From Paenibacillus tuaregi (GTDB lineage: Bacteria > Bacillota > Bacilli > Paenibacillales > Paenibacillaceae): DNA of 64,000 nucleotides. The position numbers and the translations under genes are program-made. This document shows positions 50,209-58,496 of this stretch, one piece after another. The first letter of the stretch is position 1. The number at the start of each line of letters is the position of its first letter. Where the stretch lies: positions 3,858,543 to 3,922,542 of the forward strand of contig NZ_LT575476.1 of the NCBI RefSeq assembly GCF_900086655.1, in the 5' to 3' direction. The notes beneath the pieces are model-generated. The model ran no database searches. It was not told the DNA's origin and saw only the letters and a list, made by a program, of their open reading frames with translations.

Positions 50209-51813
50209 CTATCTATAGTAAATTAGTTCGTCAATTTTTTTTAACTGTATTAATGCTCTTTGTTGAATAAATCTTAGGTTGTGATCCGTAGTAATAAATT
50301 GCTTTTTAAATTCATCACAGAGTGAAATAGCACAACACAGTTTACGATTGTATTCATCTTTATTCGAAATGATGTATTCAAAAAGACTACAAGAAAAATC
50401 ATTTACTTCTGATAACCATTTTCTATAAGCAGCATCAAATTTCTCAACAATATAATCAAAACCAAAAAAATGATAATACCTGTTTCTTATAAACTCTGAA
50501 CCGTTAATATTACGAAGATTTAACTTCTTGACACAATTAAGTACAATGTCATATATTTCCTGAACATTCTTATGAATAAAACGGTACTCAAATCTATAGC
50601 TCATTAACTCTCTGAGAGAAAATTCATCAATACTTTTTACGAACAAATTATCCCTATCAACAATTTTAGTAAGTTTGGTTAAGTAATTTAAACTAACTTT
50701 GCTTGAAATAATATACGGATCTACATGAACGTTGTACTTTCGTAAGTTATTTAAATTGTTTTTCAACCCTTCTATATTTGAATATGGATTAAAATTAATG
50801 AAGCCATATTCGAACCTCAAATTATAGTCATCATCTGCTGAATTATTATCCTGCAGTATATTGATTGCATTTATATTTGATCTAATATTCGCAATCTTGC
50901 CATATAGTTTCAATTCAAACTCATTAAAACTTTCTATTCCAATAAATACTTTACCTAATCCAACTTTCTTTAATTTATTCATACACGCTGCTACTTCTTG
51001 AGTGATTTGCTCAGCTCTTAAATTCATAGAAAACTGAATCCAATATTTTTTTTGGCTTAGATAACTATATAGTTGTTCTAATCTATTAATTATGTTTGAG
51101 GATGAACAAAAAGTTGGATCAGAAAAACTCACAAATTTACAGTTGTACTCTTTAACGAGTAGATCAACTTCTCTGATTACATCGTCAATGTCCCTAAACC
51201 TTGGTTTTTTATATCCGCTTGCTGTATGTAAGATACTCCTGTCACAAAATAAGCATTTTCCCTCACATCCCCTAGACCCATAAACATGAAAAAACCTTGT
51301 ATCAGTCGGGAAACAATTCCTATATGGAAAAGATATCGTCCCAATTTCCTCTGTTTGTCTAAATTTGTTTATTACGTATTTCCCGTTAAGTATGTAAGCA
51401 ACACCTTTACACTCTGTATAATTTTTTTTCTTCGCAGTTAGAGCACATAACTCAGATAGAGTATTCTCAAAGTCACCAATTACAGCAACGTCAATATGTC
51501 TAATATCTTTTAATAAATGTTCGGCTAAACGTGATGCAAGGCTATGGCATGCAACTAAAATCACATGCTCCAATAAACGTTTTAACTGAGAGCTAAGTTC
51601 TAACAACAAATCATAGCAATTATACGATAAAAAAATAACTACTATATTGGGTTTACTATAGGCGATATTATCAATTTCATTTTGTATATTATGTTCATCA
51701 ATTTTATGTATTGTTAAATAATTATCATGTTTTTTTAATGTTGAAAACCCATATCCAACTTCTAGACAATGAAGCTCATTGTTACTAAAGTATGCTGTTG
51801 CTATTTTTAACAT
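50209..51813 (-). CDS. B12-binding-type radical SAM enzyme
   Basis: A 534-residue protein. The N-terminal 150 residues have a Rossmann-like layout expected of a cobalamin-binding domain (IVVIFLSYNCYDLLLELS, then ILVACHSLASRLAEHLL). The radical SAM core follows with GSRGCEGKCLFCDRS (CxxxCxxC), FVSFSDPTFCSS and FIGIESFNEFELKL. The C-terminal 200 residues are family-specific. Cobalamin radical SAM enzymes methylate unactivated carbons or rearrange skeletons. The classical cobalamin His motif is not evident, so B12 use is uncertain. It is the first gene of the AT-rich operon. Confidence 0.78.
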   Translation of the reverse strand: MLKIATAYFSNNELHCLEVGYGFSTLKKHDNYLTIHKIDEHNIQNEIDNIAYSKPNIVVIFLSYNCYDLLLELSSQLKRLLEHVILVACHSLASRLAEHLLKDIRHIDVAVIGDFENTLSELCALTAKKKNYTECKGVAYILNGKYVINKFRQTEEIGTISFPYRNCFPTDTRFFHVYGSRGCEGKCLFCDRSILHTASGYKKPRFRDIDDVIREVDLLVKEYNCKFVSFSDPTFCSSSNIINRLEQLYSYLSQKKYWIQFSMNLRAEQITQEVAACMNKLKKVGLGKVFIGIESFNEFELKLYGKIANIRSNINAINILQDNNSADDDYNLRFEYGFINFNPYSNIEGLKNNLNNLRKYNVHVDPYIISSKVSLNYLTKLTKIVDRDNLFVKSIDEFSLRELMSYRFEYRFIHKNVQEIYDIVLNCVKKLNLRNINGSEFIRNRYYHFFGFDYIVEKFDAAYRKWLSEVNDFSCSLFEYIISNKDEYNRKLCCAISLCDEFKKQFITTDHNLRFIQQRALIQLKKIDELIYYR

Positions 51814-52455
51814 AACGAGACCTCTCTTCTTAACAACATATAATTCAGAGCAAACACCTTCGCGCTACATAATTTTATATGCCTACTTTAGGTTGAGATT
51901 AGTATAACTCTACGCTTTAGAAGCAAGTTCCCTTCTCACTTTACAAGTTTTTTTACATTTAAACACGATATTTATAAACAAATGTAAATAAGTATTTTCA
52001 CTTCCATTACTTTACAAATAAAACTTACTACGATTCAAACTAGAAGTCAACATCTTTTTTGTTTGCGTTTATAAAGTAAAAAATGTTAAAAAATAACTTA
52101 TTGTTTAACGTTTTTTACAACATATTAGTTCTTTTAGACGGATTTTGAACTAGAATTCATCATTCTTGATGATTAAACAATGCAGAGAACTCAAATAATT
52201 GCACATAAGCATTGTGTTCAAATGTTTATTTATTTTTACTTTTGCATTATTTATACTTGTGTTTTTGTCAAGAAAATGAGAGCAGTAATCTCGATTTTGA
52301 AAACTAAATTTGACAATTGCCCGATGATTTGTAATTATATTCACAAGCAATGATAAAACAATACTTCCCCCACATCATTCTGAGAACTCTCTATAAATTT
52401 GTTACCCTGTATTTTGATACCCCCTTTAATTGAACAGTAATGGAGGGATTTGAAA
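51814..52455. other. AT-rich divergent promoter region of the peptide cluster
   Basis: About 640 bases between the divergent arms. It contains the long inverted repeat at 52076-52118. A 66-codon TTG-started frame at 52150-52350 (minus) lacks a ribosome site and is not called. Confidence 0.5.
52076..52118. promoter_or_regulatory. Long inverted repeat, candidate cluster operator
   Basis: GTAAAAAATGTTAAA (52076-52090) and TTTAACGTTTTTTAC (52104-52118) are complementary at 14 of 15 positions around a 13-base loop. It lies between divergent genes, so a terminator is not needed there; a regulator-binding site is more likely. Confidence 0.45.
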
Positions 52456-53541
52456 ATGGCCATGGAACGGTTACTACCGGTAAAGGACCCGAGAATAAAT
52501 TGTTATTCTTATTATGCCAATCCTTTGGCGATTTTGTCCGTCGCTGCAAATAAGAAATACTTCCCATGGTTTTTAAGCAACTTTATACAATTATCGTCTC
52601 ATCCAGAGGGCTCCAGTATTAAGCTTGACTTTTTTCAACAATGGATCACGTGGGTACCCTATTATTGTCCTTTTCTAGATGTACAAATAATCAATAAGGA
52701 TATATTCGGGAAACTAAATGTGATTTCGTTTATCGTAGATTGTATTGATTCAGGATATTATATACATATGAAGGTGAATCATAAATACCTTTCAGCTTCG
52801 AGCCTTAAATGGTATAACCGAACTGATTATGCACATGAGTTACTGATTTATGGCTATAACACTAATACGCAAACATTAGAGCTTGCCGACAACTTCGGCG
52901 GAAAGTATAAGTTTGCAAGGTGTACATTTGAAGAATTTCAACTGGCTTATTCAAATCCGCCGATTTATAACACCGCGAATTATGAGAAGGTACTCTTGCT
53001 TAAGCCTAAAGAGGATATAATTTTTCAATTCGATCTTCTTAAAGTCAAAGACTCATTAGAGGACTTTTTAGCATCAAGGGATACCCGCATACGGGACGAT
53101 CAAAGTTCAAGTTGGGCCAGAAATTTAACTTTAGGCGTAGACGTTTACGATAAAATCATCGATTACTTGTTTCTATTAATCGATAAAAAAGCCAGCATAG
53201 ACCTTAGACTTTTTCATGTTTTATGGGAACACAAGAAGTGTATGATAGACAGAATTAGATATATGGAGACGCTGGGAATCATAAGGGACCCGGACATCGT
53301 CGAAACTTACCAGGGACTTGAGAAAATCGCTCTAATTTATCGAAATCAAATGATAAAGCTAACTATGAGAAAAGACACCCGTAAAATCAATGCCATGATT
53401 CAAGGCGTAAAATCCCTATCTATTACTGAAATCAGCCTAATTCATAAAGTGTTAGAGCAAATTTATATGAACGCTAAAAAAGAAGAACATTTTATTCTTG
53501 GGAATTCAAATCGTTATGAACTTAAATGGTGTTTGGGGTAA
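52456..53541 (+). CDS. BtrH_N-like (papain-fold) protein
   Basis: A 361-residue protein whose N-terminal half resembles the butirosin biosynthesis protein H domain. A predicted nucleophile Cys16 lies in RINCYSYYANPLAIL, a His in DYAHELLIYGYN, and an Asp/Asn in LELADNFGG, a papain/transglutaminase-like triad. The C-terminal half is helical and unfamiliar. In butirosin biosynthesis BtrH transfers an acyl group from the carrier protein BtrI. An ACP is encoded in the divergent operon here, so a similar acyl transfer onto the peptide is a reasonable hypothesis. ATG 52456 has GGAGGG 8 bases upstream. Confidence 0.7.
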   Translation: MAMERLLPVKDPRINCYSYYANPLAILSVAANKKYFPWFLSNFIQLSSHPEGSSIKLDFFQQWITWVPYYCPFLDVQIINKDIFGKLNVISFIVDCIDSGYYIHMKVNHKYLSASSLKWYNRTDYAHELLIYGYNTNTQTLELADNFGGKYKFARCTFEEFQLAYSNPPIYNTANYEKVLLLKPKEDIIFQFDLLKVKDSLEDFLASRDTRIRDDQSSSWARNLTLGVDVYDKIIDYLFLLIDKKASIDLRLFHVLWEHKKCMIDRIRYMETLGIIRDPDIVETYQGLEKIALIYRNQMIKLTMRKDTRKINAMIQGVKSLSITEISLIHKVLEQIYMNAKKEEHFILGNSNRYELKWCLG

Positions 53542-53690
53542 GTTTTGCTTAAGCTCTCCCATTTTTCATTCTTCGTATATCTGTTACTGTTTCTTAAATT
53601 TAGCGCAAAAGATGAGCTTTTTCTGTAAAGCGATTAATATATGCCTCCAATTTGCCTAAATCCTGTGGATAATTTGATAGTACAAAGAGA

Positions 53691-53751
53691 AACCGTTCCT
53701 TTTGGTTTATGGCTGGGCAGTCCCTCCATTTTACCAAAGGACGGTTTTTTT
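53691..53751 (+). terminator. Terminator of the BtrH-like gene
   Basis: AACCGT-TCCT-TTTGGT pairs with ACCAAAGGACGGTT across a 26-base loop, followed by TTTTTT. Confidence 0.7.
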
Positions 53752-53755
53752 GCTT

Positions 53756-54040
53756 TTAAGTGAACTTTTGGAGGTTAAGTCGTACCGCTACCACGGCTCT
53801 ACTGGTTGGTATCGATTACGGCAATTTTCTTGGAGTAAATTCTCAAAGAATCGACATAGGACGCTAGGAATAGATTTTAATTACGATCCTGAATTTTTCA
53901 TCAACCCTAGCCAAACTTATATATCTTTTTTCATTTGTGAGTTCATCAATCTTTGAAGTTTTTTTGATTCCGAATATTTATTACTCCTCCAGAGAGTGTC
54001 TTACCTTTGTTCAACTATTCGTTCTCCGTTAGCGGATAAG
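53756..54040. other. Gap before the nucleotidyltransferase gene
   Basis: Roughly 280 bases with no supported gene. An 84-codon frame over 53702-53956 begins inside the terminator and has no family features. Confidence 0.4.
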
Positions 54041-54847
54041 TTATCTTGTTTCGAGGATTCTATCCAGATCATGTGATGCTTCTATAATCGCTGGCCCCAA
54101 ATTACTTAGCCATTCGGAATACTCAAGTAGTGTTACCATGGATGGGTCCTTCCTTAGCTTCTTGCATCTCTTCAAGTTCACTTTCCATCCACCACTAAGA
54201 TGTAAATATCCCCAGTCTGCCGCTTGGCTTTTAGACAAAATGTTACCTTCCTGCCACCAAGCTATGAACTTGGAAGCTAACAGTAGCCAGTCCACTGAAT
54301 GTAGACTATTTCCCTTGCCATACGTCCGCATGCACGTGGCATATTCCTTAAGGAAAATAATGAGCTCTTCCCTCGAATACGATGGTATTTTATCCTTCTG
54401 GAGCTCGCCATATAACAAGATACTCTGCTCCTTGATCGTGTACTGGGTGAATAGATCTAATTGATTCTCCGTCCAGACTGATTCGCGCACTGTTCCCCAC
54501 CACAAGCCACATCCCTTCCCCCCATTCAGCATATTAACCGTAAAAAAGGCACCCTCAAGCATATCGGTGTAGAGATTATGTATCTGGTTACCAACCCATA
54601 TTCTAAGAGGGGATGATCTATAAACTGCTCTTAATTTATTTAAAAGCCCAATCTCATTTTGGTTAAGATCCTCTCCAATTAAGACGAGAAAATCCAAATC
54701 CCCGTATCCCGGAGATAAATCATTATGAAGGGCAGAACCGTATAGGTAAACGCTCTGTAACTTCCTATTAAGAATGGCATGGATATCATTGACAAATAAG
54801 GACAAGGTCCGGTCAAGTATTTCGTCTTCAAATGATGGGATAAGCAT
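54041..54847 (-). CDS. Aminoglycoside nucleotidyltransferase-like protein
   Basis: A 268-residue nucleotidyltransferase of the AadA/ANT(9) type. The active-site block is VYLYGSALHNDL followed by GYGDLDFLVLI (GS...DxD), and the helical C-terminal domain has EEFLKEYATCMRT-like and WLLLASKFIAWW segments. AadA enzymes adenylylate streptomycin or spectinomycin; specificity here is not readable and chromosomal relatives of unknown substrate exist. ATG 54847 follows AAAGGGGTG. It sits at the edge of the tRNA-bounded region. Confidence 0.7.
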   Translation of the reverse strand: MLIPSFEDEILDRTLSLFVNDIHAILNRKLQSVYLYGSALHNDLSPGYGDLDFLVLIGEDLNQNEIGLLNKLRAVYRSSPLRIWVGNQIHNLYTDMLEGAFFTVNMLNGGKGCGLWWGTVRESVWTENQLDLFTQYTIKEQSILLYGELQKDKIPSYSREELIIFLKEYATCMRTYGKGNSLHSVDWLLLASKFIAWWQEGNILSKSQAADWGYLHLSGGWKVNLKRCKKLRKDPSMVTLLEYSEWLSNLGPAIIEASHDLDRILETR

Positions 54848-55045
54848 TAAGTATATGACACCCCTTTCAAAAAAAATTCTAATTTGAGAACTGTGTGTGA
54901 ATGCACCGTGGCAGGAGTTCCATTCTCCCATACGGTTAGGACGCCTTTTAAAACCAATCGACCTGCAAATATAAGAATTGTAATGTATCTAGAACTTCCA
55001 TAAAAGTCAAATAATTAATGGTAGGACATTACATTTTCATGCAAA

Positions 55046-55085
55046 CAAGCTCTTGAATCTCCCCGAAGGGAAAGTCAAGAGCTTG
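55046..55085 (-). terminator. Hairpin after tRNA-Leu copy 2
   Basis: CAAGCTCTTGA / TCAAGAGCTTG with an inner CCC-TTCG-GGG pairing is followed by TTTGC. It is related in sequence to the terminator at 36254-36294. Confidence 0.7.
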
Positions 55086-55101
55086 TTTATGTTTAAGTTA
55101 A

Positions 55102-55185
<84 letters not shown>

Positions 55186-55349
55186 TCATCGTCTTTCGCA
55201 AAGATATTCTCTGCGGCGACAAGAAATATCTTATCACGCATATCCTAGCAAGTCAACAACCAAATTAAAAAAATTATTACCATTGATATTTTTTCGGAAA
55301 TCAGGATAAGATAAGAACATAAGTTCGCATTAAGGTGGTGGCTTCTGAT

Positions 55350-55754
55350 ATGGCAGTCCCTCGTACAACGGCCGATGAACTGGCATTAGTTAAAAGCTGG
55401 CTGCTGCTTCAGCTTATCCGCAGAATCTTTGAGCGGGATTCAAAGATCATTCGGGAAAGCGGAATGCTGAAGAGCCCTCATATTTACAGTGAAATGATTG
55501 ATTCAGGCATCCGGCGGGTCAATCTAGTGATGTCTGAAGTCCAGAACGAATGCTTCAAACGCAAAATCCGCGTATATGAAACCAAACAGAATGATCAAGG
55601 AATCACCGCAAGCTACATATGTCGCGGTTACCAGGGTGAAATGCGCTTTCTATGGTCCGCTCTTCAACAGGAACTGTCCAGCCGGATGATGGCTTACCTC
55701 GGTGCAGACGCTCCAATTCCAGTGTCCGTTCACGAGCAGACTCTGCAGCATTAG
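55350..55754 (+). CDS. Conserved protein of unknown function
   Basis: I do not recognise this 134-residue cytosolic protein. It is helical at the N-terminus (ADELALVKSWLLLQLIRRIF) with no Cys cluster or membrane segment. ATG 55350 follows AAGGTGGTG. It lies at the start of the conserved right-hand region, convergent with the AhpD-like gene. Confidence 0.65.
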   Translation: MAVPRTTADELALVKSWLLLQLIRRIFERDSKIIRESGMLKSPHIYSEMIDSGIRRVNLVMSEVQNECFKRKIRVYETKQNDQGITASYICRGYQGEMRFLWSALQQELSSRMMAYLGADAPIPVSVHEQTLQH

Positions 55755-55792
55755 TGCATTTTGACTGTACCTCCGTATACATGTCCCCATAC

Positions 55793-55822
55793 TAAAAAAG
55801 CCCACCTTAGAACTAAGGCAGG
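55793..55822 (-). terminator. Terminator of the AhpD-like gene
   Basis: The minus-strand stem GCCTGCCTTAG / CTAAGGTGGGC is followed by TTTTTT. Confidence 0.8.
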
Positions 55823-55832
55823 CCTTGTCTTG

Positions 55833-56180
55833 CTAATGGTGAACATGTCCATGCGATAGCGCCTGTTCTATCCGGGTTGCTCCCTGGGATAGAATATGCC
55901 CCGAGCTGACCGCGGCTGCCGCTGCAGCCGCTTCCCGGATTTCAGCATCCGTGGCTCCCTTGGACCTGGACTCTTCCGTATGGTAATAGGTACATACTTC
56001 ATTATTGGCAAAGAGACTGATCCCCAGGGCAATCAGCTGTTTGGTCTTGGCATCCAATTCTCCGGAAGCAAGTGCCTTTCCCGTGAACTCGTGATATGCT
56101 TCAGCTACGCCGGGCAGGGAGTCTCCAAAAGCCTGGATTCCGTCTTTGTATTCCCTGATTTTATCGTTTTGCACTGACAT
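55833..56180 (-). CDS. Carboxymuconolactone decarboxylase/AhpD-like protein
   Basis: A 115-residue helical protein of the CMD family. GELDAKTKQLIALGISLFAN is followed by EVCTYYHTEESRSKGATDAE, with one Cys and one His where AhpD has a CxxC and His. Thiol-disulfide chemistry or peroxide defence is typical of the family, but the single Cys makes classical AhpD activity doubtful. The tail is His-rich (HGHVHH) and could bind metal. ATG 56180 is preferred; ATG 56189 sits only 2 bases from AGGAGG. Confidence 0.82.
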   Translation of the reverse strand: MSVQNDKIREYKDGIQAFGDSLPGVAEAYHEFTGKALASGELDAKTKQLIALGISLFANNEVCTYYHTEESRSKGATDAEIREAAAAAAAVSSGHILSQGATRIEQALSHGHVHH

Positions 56181-56262
56181 GATCGGCATTTCCTCCTCGT
56201 AAGATGGGCTAACCTAACTTGCCTTCCTTACTACGTTGCCTCAGGGCCGATCATAATATGCT

Positions 56263-56478
56263 TTATTCGTCAAAAGAAATGCGTGGCTCCTTAGCCGGCT
56301 GATACGTATAATTTCTGTCCAGCTTAACAATATTCCGGTTGGGCCTGCGGATCATCACCTGTGTATCACTCCAGGCTACCACAATTCCTCTTACATCATT
56401 CTCCGGAAGCGCATCACGGACTACTCGGACTTTCTCTCCGGATAACCGGTACGCATCCAACTGTTCGTCACTAATCAT
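56263..56478 (-). CDS. Small conserved protein of unknown function
   Basis: A 71-residue protein (SGEKVRVVRDALPENDVRGI, then VVAWSDTQVMIRRPNRNIVK) that looks like a small beta-barrel of the SH3/KOW size. I do not recognise a family. It ends in an acidic SFDE tail. Upstream is an AGGAGGTG site 10 or so bases from the ATG. Confidence 0.6.
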   Translation of the reverse strand: MISDEQLDAYRLSGEKVRVVRDALPENDVRGIVVAWSDTQVMIRRPNRNIVKLDRNYTYQPAKEPRISFDE

Positions 56479-56565
56479 TTAACGTGGACACCTCCTGCCT
56501 GACAGACAAGTCAGAGATTTAAGCTTAACTATACCATAATGAGTCTCTACTCCCGCTAACAAATA

Positions 56566-56602
56566 CAAAAACGGGCCACTCCCGTTACCGGTGAACGACC
56601 CG
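56566..56602 (-). terminator. Terminator downstream of the 56648 gene
   Basis: An imperfect minus-strand stem CGGGTCGTTCACCG / CGGGAGTGGCCCG is followed by TTTTTG. Confidence 0.6.
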
Positions 56603-56647
56603 CTTGAACGCGGTATCTAGGCGACAACCGCAAATATGTTATGATCC

Positions 56648-56971
56648 TTATCTTTGTGCATGCTCTTTCTCAAACCAGAAATCCAGCACTTTCGCCGACA
56701 TCACACGTCCCTCTATATAGGCTACCTGCTGAGGACTGAACTGCTCCTTCCAAGGGAAGGAAAGATCCTCGCATAGACCCGCAATGGTCAGCAGCTGTGA
56801 CCAGGCCACATAGCGTTTGTACCAAAAGAACTGTGGATGCTCCAGCATATAGGGATAAAGGTCATCAAATTCTGTATGTTTGCAATCAAGGGCTCGCTCG
56901 AAAGTAACCTTAGCTTCACTCAACTTAGCAACAAAATATTCTGCATTGACTACCGGTTGTTGTTCCCCCAT
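56648..56971 (-). CDS. Conserved protein of unknown function
   Basis: A 107-residue helical, aromatic-rich cytosolic protein (FFWYKRYVAWSQLLTIAGL is notable). I do not recognise the family. ATG 56971 has GAGGAGG 7 bases upstream, whereas the longer frame to 57043 has none. It lies just downstream of xpt on the same strand. Confidence 0.65.
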   Translation of the reverse strand: MGEQQPVVNAEYFVAKLSEAKVTFERALDCKHTEFDDLYPYMLEHPQFFWYKRYVAWSQLLTIAGLCEDLSFPWKEQFSPQQVAYIEGRVMSAKVLDFWFEKEHAQR

Positions 56972-57060
56972 GTCGTTGCCTCCTCTCCCTACTTCTTCTT
57001 CATTATAACTGAAAAGAAAGGGCCTGCAAAGGACTGCCCGCAAATTTGATTCCGTTTCGC

Positions 57061-57633
57061 CTATTCGTCAAAGGTTATTTTGCCGTCTTCCAACGAGACA
57101 ATCCGCACAAGTGACTCCAGACGGATGCCCTGCTCGCGGATCGCTTTTCCACCTGCCTGGAAGCTCTTCTCCACCACAATACCAACTCCCACCAGTTCAG
57201 CCCCGGAACGCTGAATGATCTTAACCAGTCCGCGCGCTGCATCCCCGTTGGCAATAATATCGTCGATAAACAAAATCCGGTCATTCTCCGAAATAAATTG
57301 TTTAGACAGCAAAATGTCGGTTACAATGCCTTTCGTAAACGAAGGAACCCGTTCGCACAGCGCATCCGGATCAGCCAGCAGCGTCTTCTTTCTGCGGGCG
57401 AATACCAAGGGTACCCCCAGCTCGTAAGCCGTCGCAAATGCAACAGGTATGCCTGAGGACTCCACGGTAACCACACGGGTTATCCCGTCTTCACGAAAAC
57501 GTGCCGCGAACTCCCGCCCCATCTCCATGGTTAGGGCAGGATCGACTTGATGATTAAGAAGAGCGTCCAGCTTCAGCACCTGATTTGATACAACCACGCC
57601 TTCTTCCAAAATTCTTTGTTTTAATAATTCCAT
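57061..57633 (-). CDS. xpt: Xanthine phosphoribosyltransferase
   Basis: A 190-residue type I phosphoribosyltransferase that converts xanthine and PRPP to XMP in purine salvage. The PRPP loop is ILFIDDIIANGDAARGL, and the N-terminal half matches Xpt (NHQVDPALTMEMGREFA, VTVESSGIPVAFATA). Full length for the family. It starts 10 bases after the DedA stop, so it is co-transcribed. The usual purine riboswitch seen before xpt in B. subtilis is not visible upstream of the pair. Confidence 0.93.
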   Translation of the reverse strand: MELLKQRILEEGVVVSNQVLKLDALLNHQVDPALTMEMGREFAARFREDGITRVVTVESSGIPVAFATAYELGVPLVFARRKKTLLADPDALCERVPSFTKGIVTDILLSKQFISENDRILFIDDIIANGDAARGLVKIIQRSGAELVGVGIVVEKSFQAGGKAIREQGIRLESLVRIVSLEDGKITFDE

Positions 57634-57643
57634 GGTTCCCCTC

Positions 57644-58312
57644 CTATTTCCTATTTGGATTCCCCGTGGACCCAGACTCGTCTTCGGGCGCCTCTTGGTC
57701 TAGGTTCACCATTTTTTTAAATTTAAATTGTCTTATGAACAAGTAGACAATCACCCCAATCAGAAGAAGCACAATGACCACAAGGGCTATACGCCAGACA
57801 TGGTGATGCACGAAATAGGCCATTTTTCTCCAGTGATGTCCTACTGTAGCCCCCAGCGCCATAAACACCGAACACCATATAGCTGCGCCAATACTTGCAT
57901 AGATGAGATACACATGTATGGGAAGGCGATAAACACCCGACAGATATGAAGTCAGCTGGCGAAGTCCGGGCACGAAGTAACCAAAAAGAACACTCCAATT
58001 CCCGTACCGTGCGAACCACCTCTCTGTGGTCTCCAGTCTGCTTGGGGTAATAAAAATCCATTTCCCGAACTTGTGCAGCAGCGGCGTTCCAACGACCCTT
58101 CCAAGCGTGTAGCTGAGAATCATCCCCGTCATGCTGCCAAGAAAAGTCATCAGAAGCGCAATCCAAAATACAAAATGCCCTTCCGCTGTCAATCCCCCGA
58201 AGGTCACCACCAGAGTCTCATCGGGTACAGGAATGCCCATAAAGCCCAATGCCAGCAGTCCGAACATAGCCAAATAACCATATTGGGCGATATAGGACAT
58301 AATTACACTCAC
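57644..58312 (-). CDS. DedA family membrane protein
   Basis: A 222-residue protein with five or so membrane segments and DedA signatures: an N-terminal GIPVPDETLVVTFGGL and FARYGNWSVLFGYFVPGLRQ, with the conserved Gly-Arg pair. DedA proteins are lipid-translocating (undecaprenyl-phosphate or phospholipid recycling) or proton-motive-force-related transporters. The start is GTG 58312 with AAAGGTGAG about 6 bases upstream. It precedes xpt in an operon. Confidence 0.9.
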   Translation of the reverse strand: MSVIMSYIAQYGYLAMFGLLALGFMGIPVPDETLVVTFGGLTAEGHFVFWIALLMTFLGSMTGMILSYTLGRVVGTPLLHKFGKWIFITPSRLETTERWFARYGNWSVLFGYFVPGLRQLTSYLSGVYRLPIHVYLIYASIGAAIWCSVFMALGATVGHHWRKMAYFVHHHVWRIALVVIVLLLIGVIVYLFIRQFKFKKMVNLDQEAPEDESGSTGNPNRK

Positions 58313-58496
58313 ATATATCTCACCTTTCTAAAGATAAAACACAGGCGCGCTGCTTAAGAATGGACATGTTGCAGTCATGTCCTGTTCCGAATCTACATAC
58401 CTTGTACTATATATAGCACAGAACCGGAAGGTTCGGTAGTCTCGTACTTCGAATGTTACCCATACAGGGTTCCCCGAAACTGTAAGGAGGAAAAAG

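Noticed and set aside
52150-52350. 66-codon minus-strand frame in the cluster promoter gap, considered as a second precursor
   Set aside because: It needs a TTG start without a ribosome site, and the product does not resemble a leader-core peptide.
53702-53956. 84-codon frame after the BtrH-like gene
   Set aside because: It begins inside the terminator hairpin and shows no family pattern.
36126-55101. Integrative element with its own integrase between the tRNA genes
   Set aside because: No tyrosine or serine recombinase, excisionase or replication gene could be found, so only the flanking duplication is reported.
57634-58496. Purine riboswitch for xpt
   Set aside because: xpt follows DedA by 10 bases, and the region upstream of DedA shows no purine-aptamer core; only a short hairpin (GGACATG/CATGTCC near 58358-58378) is there.
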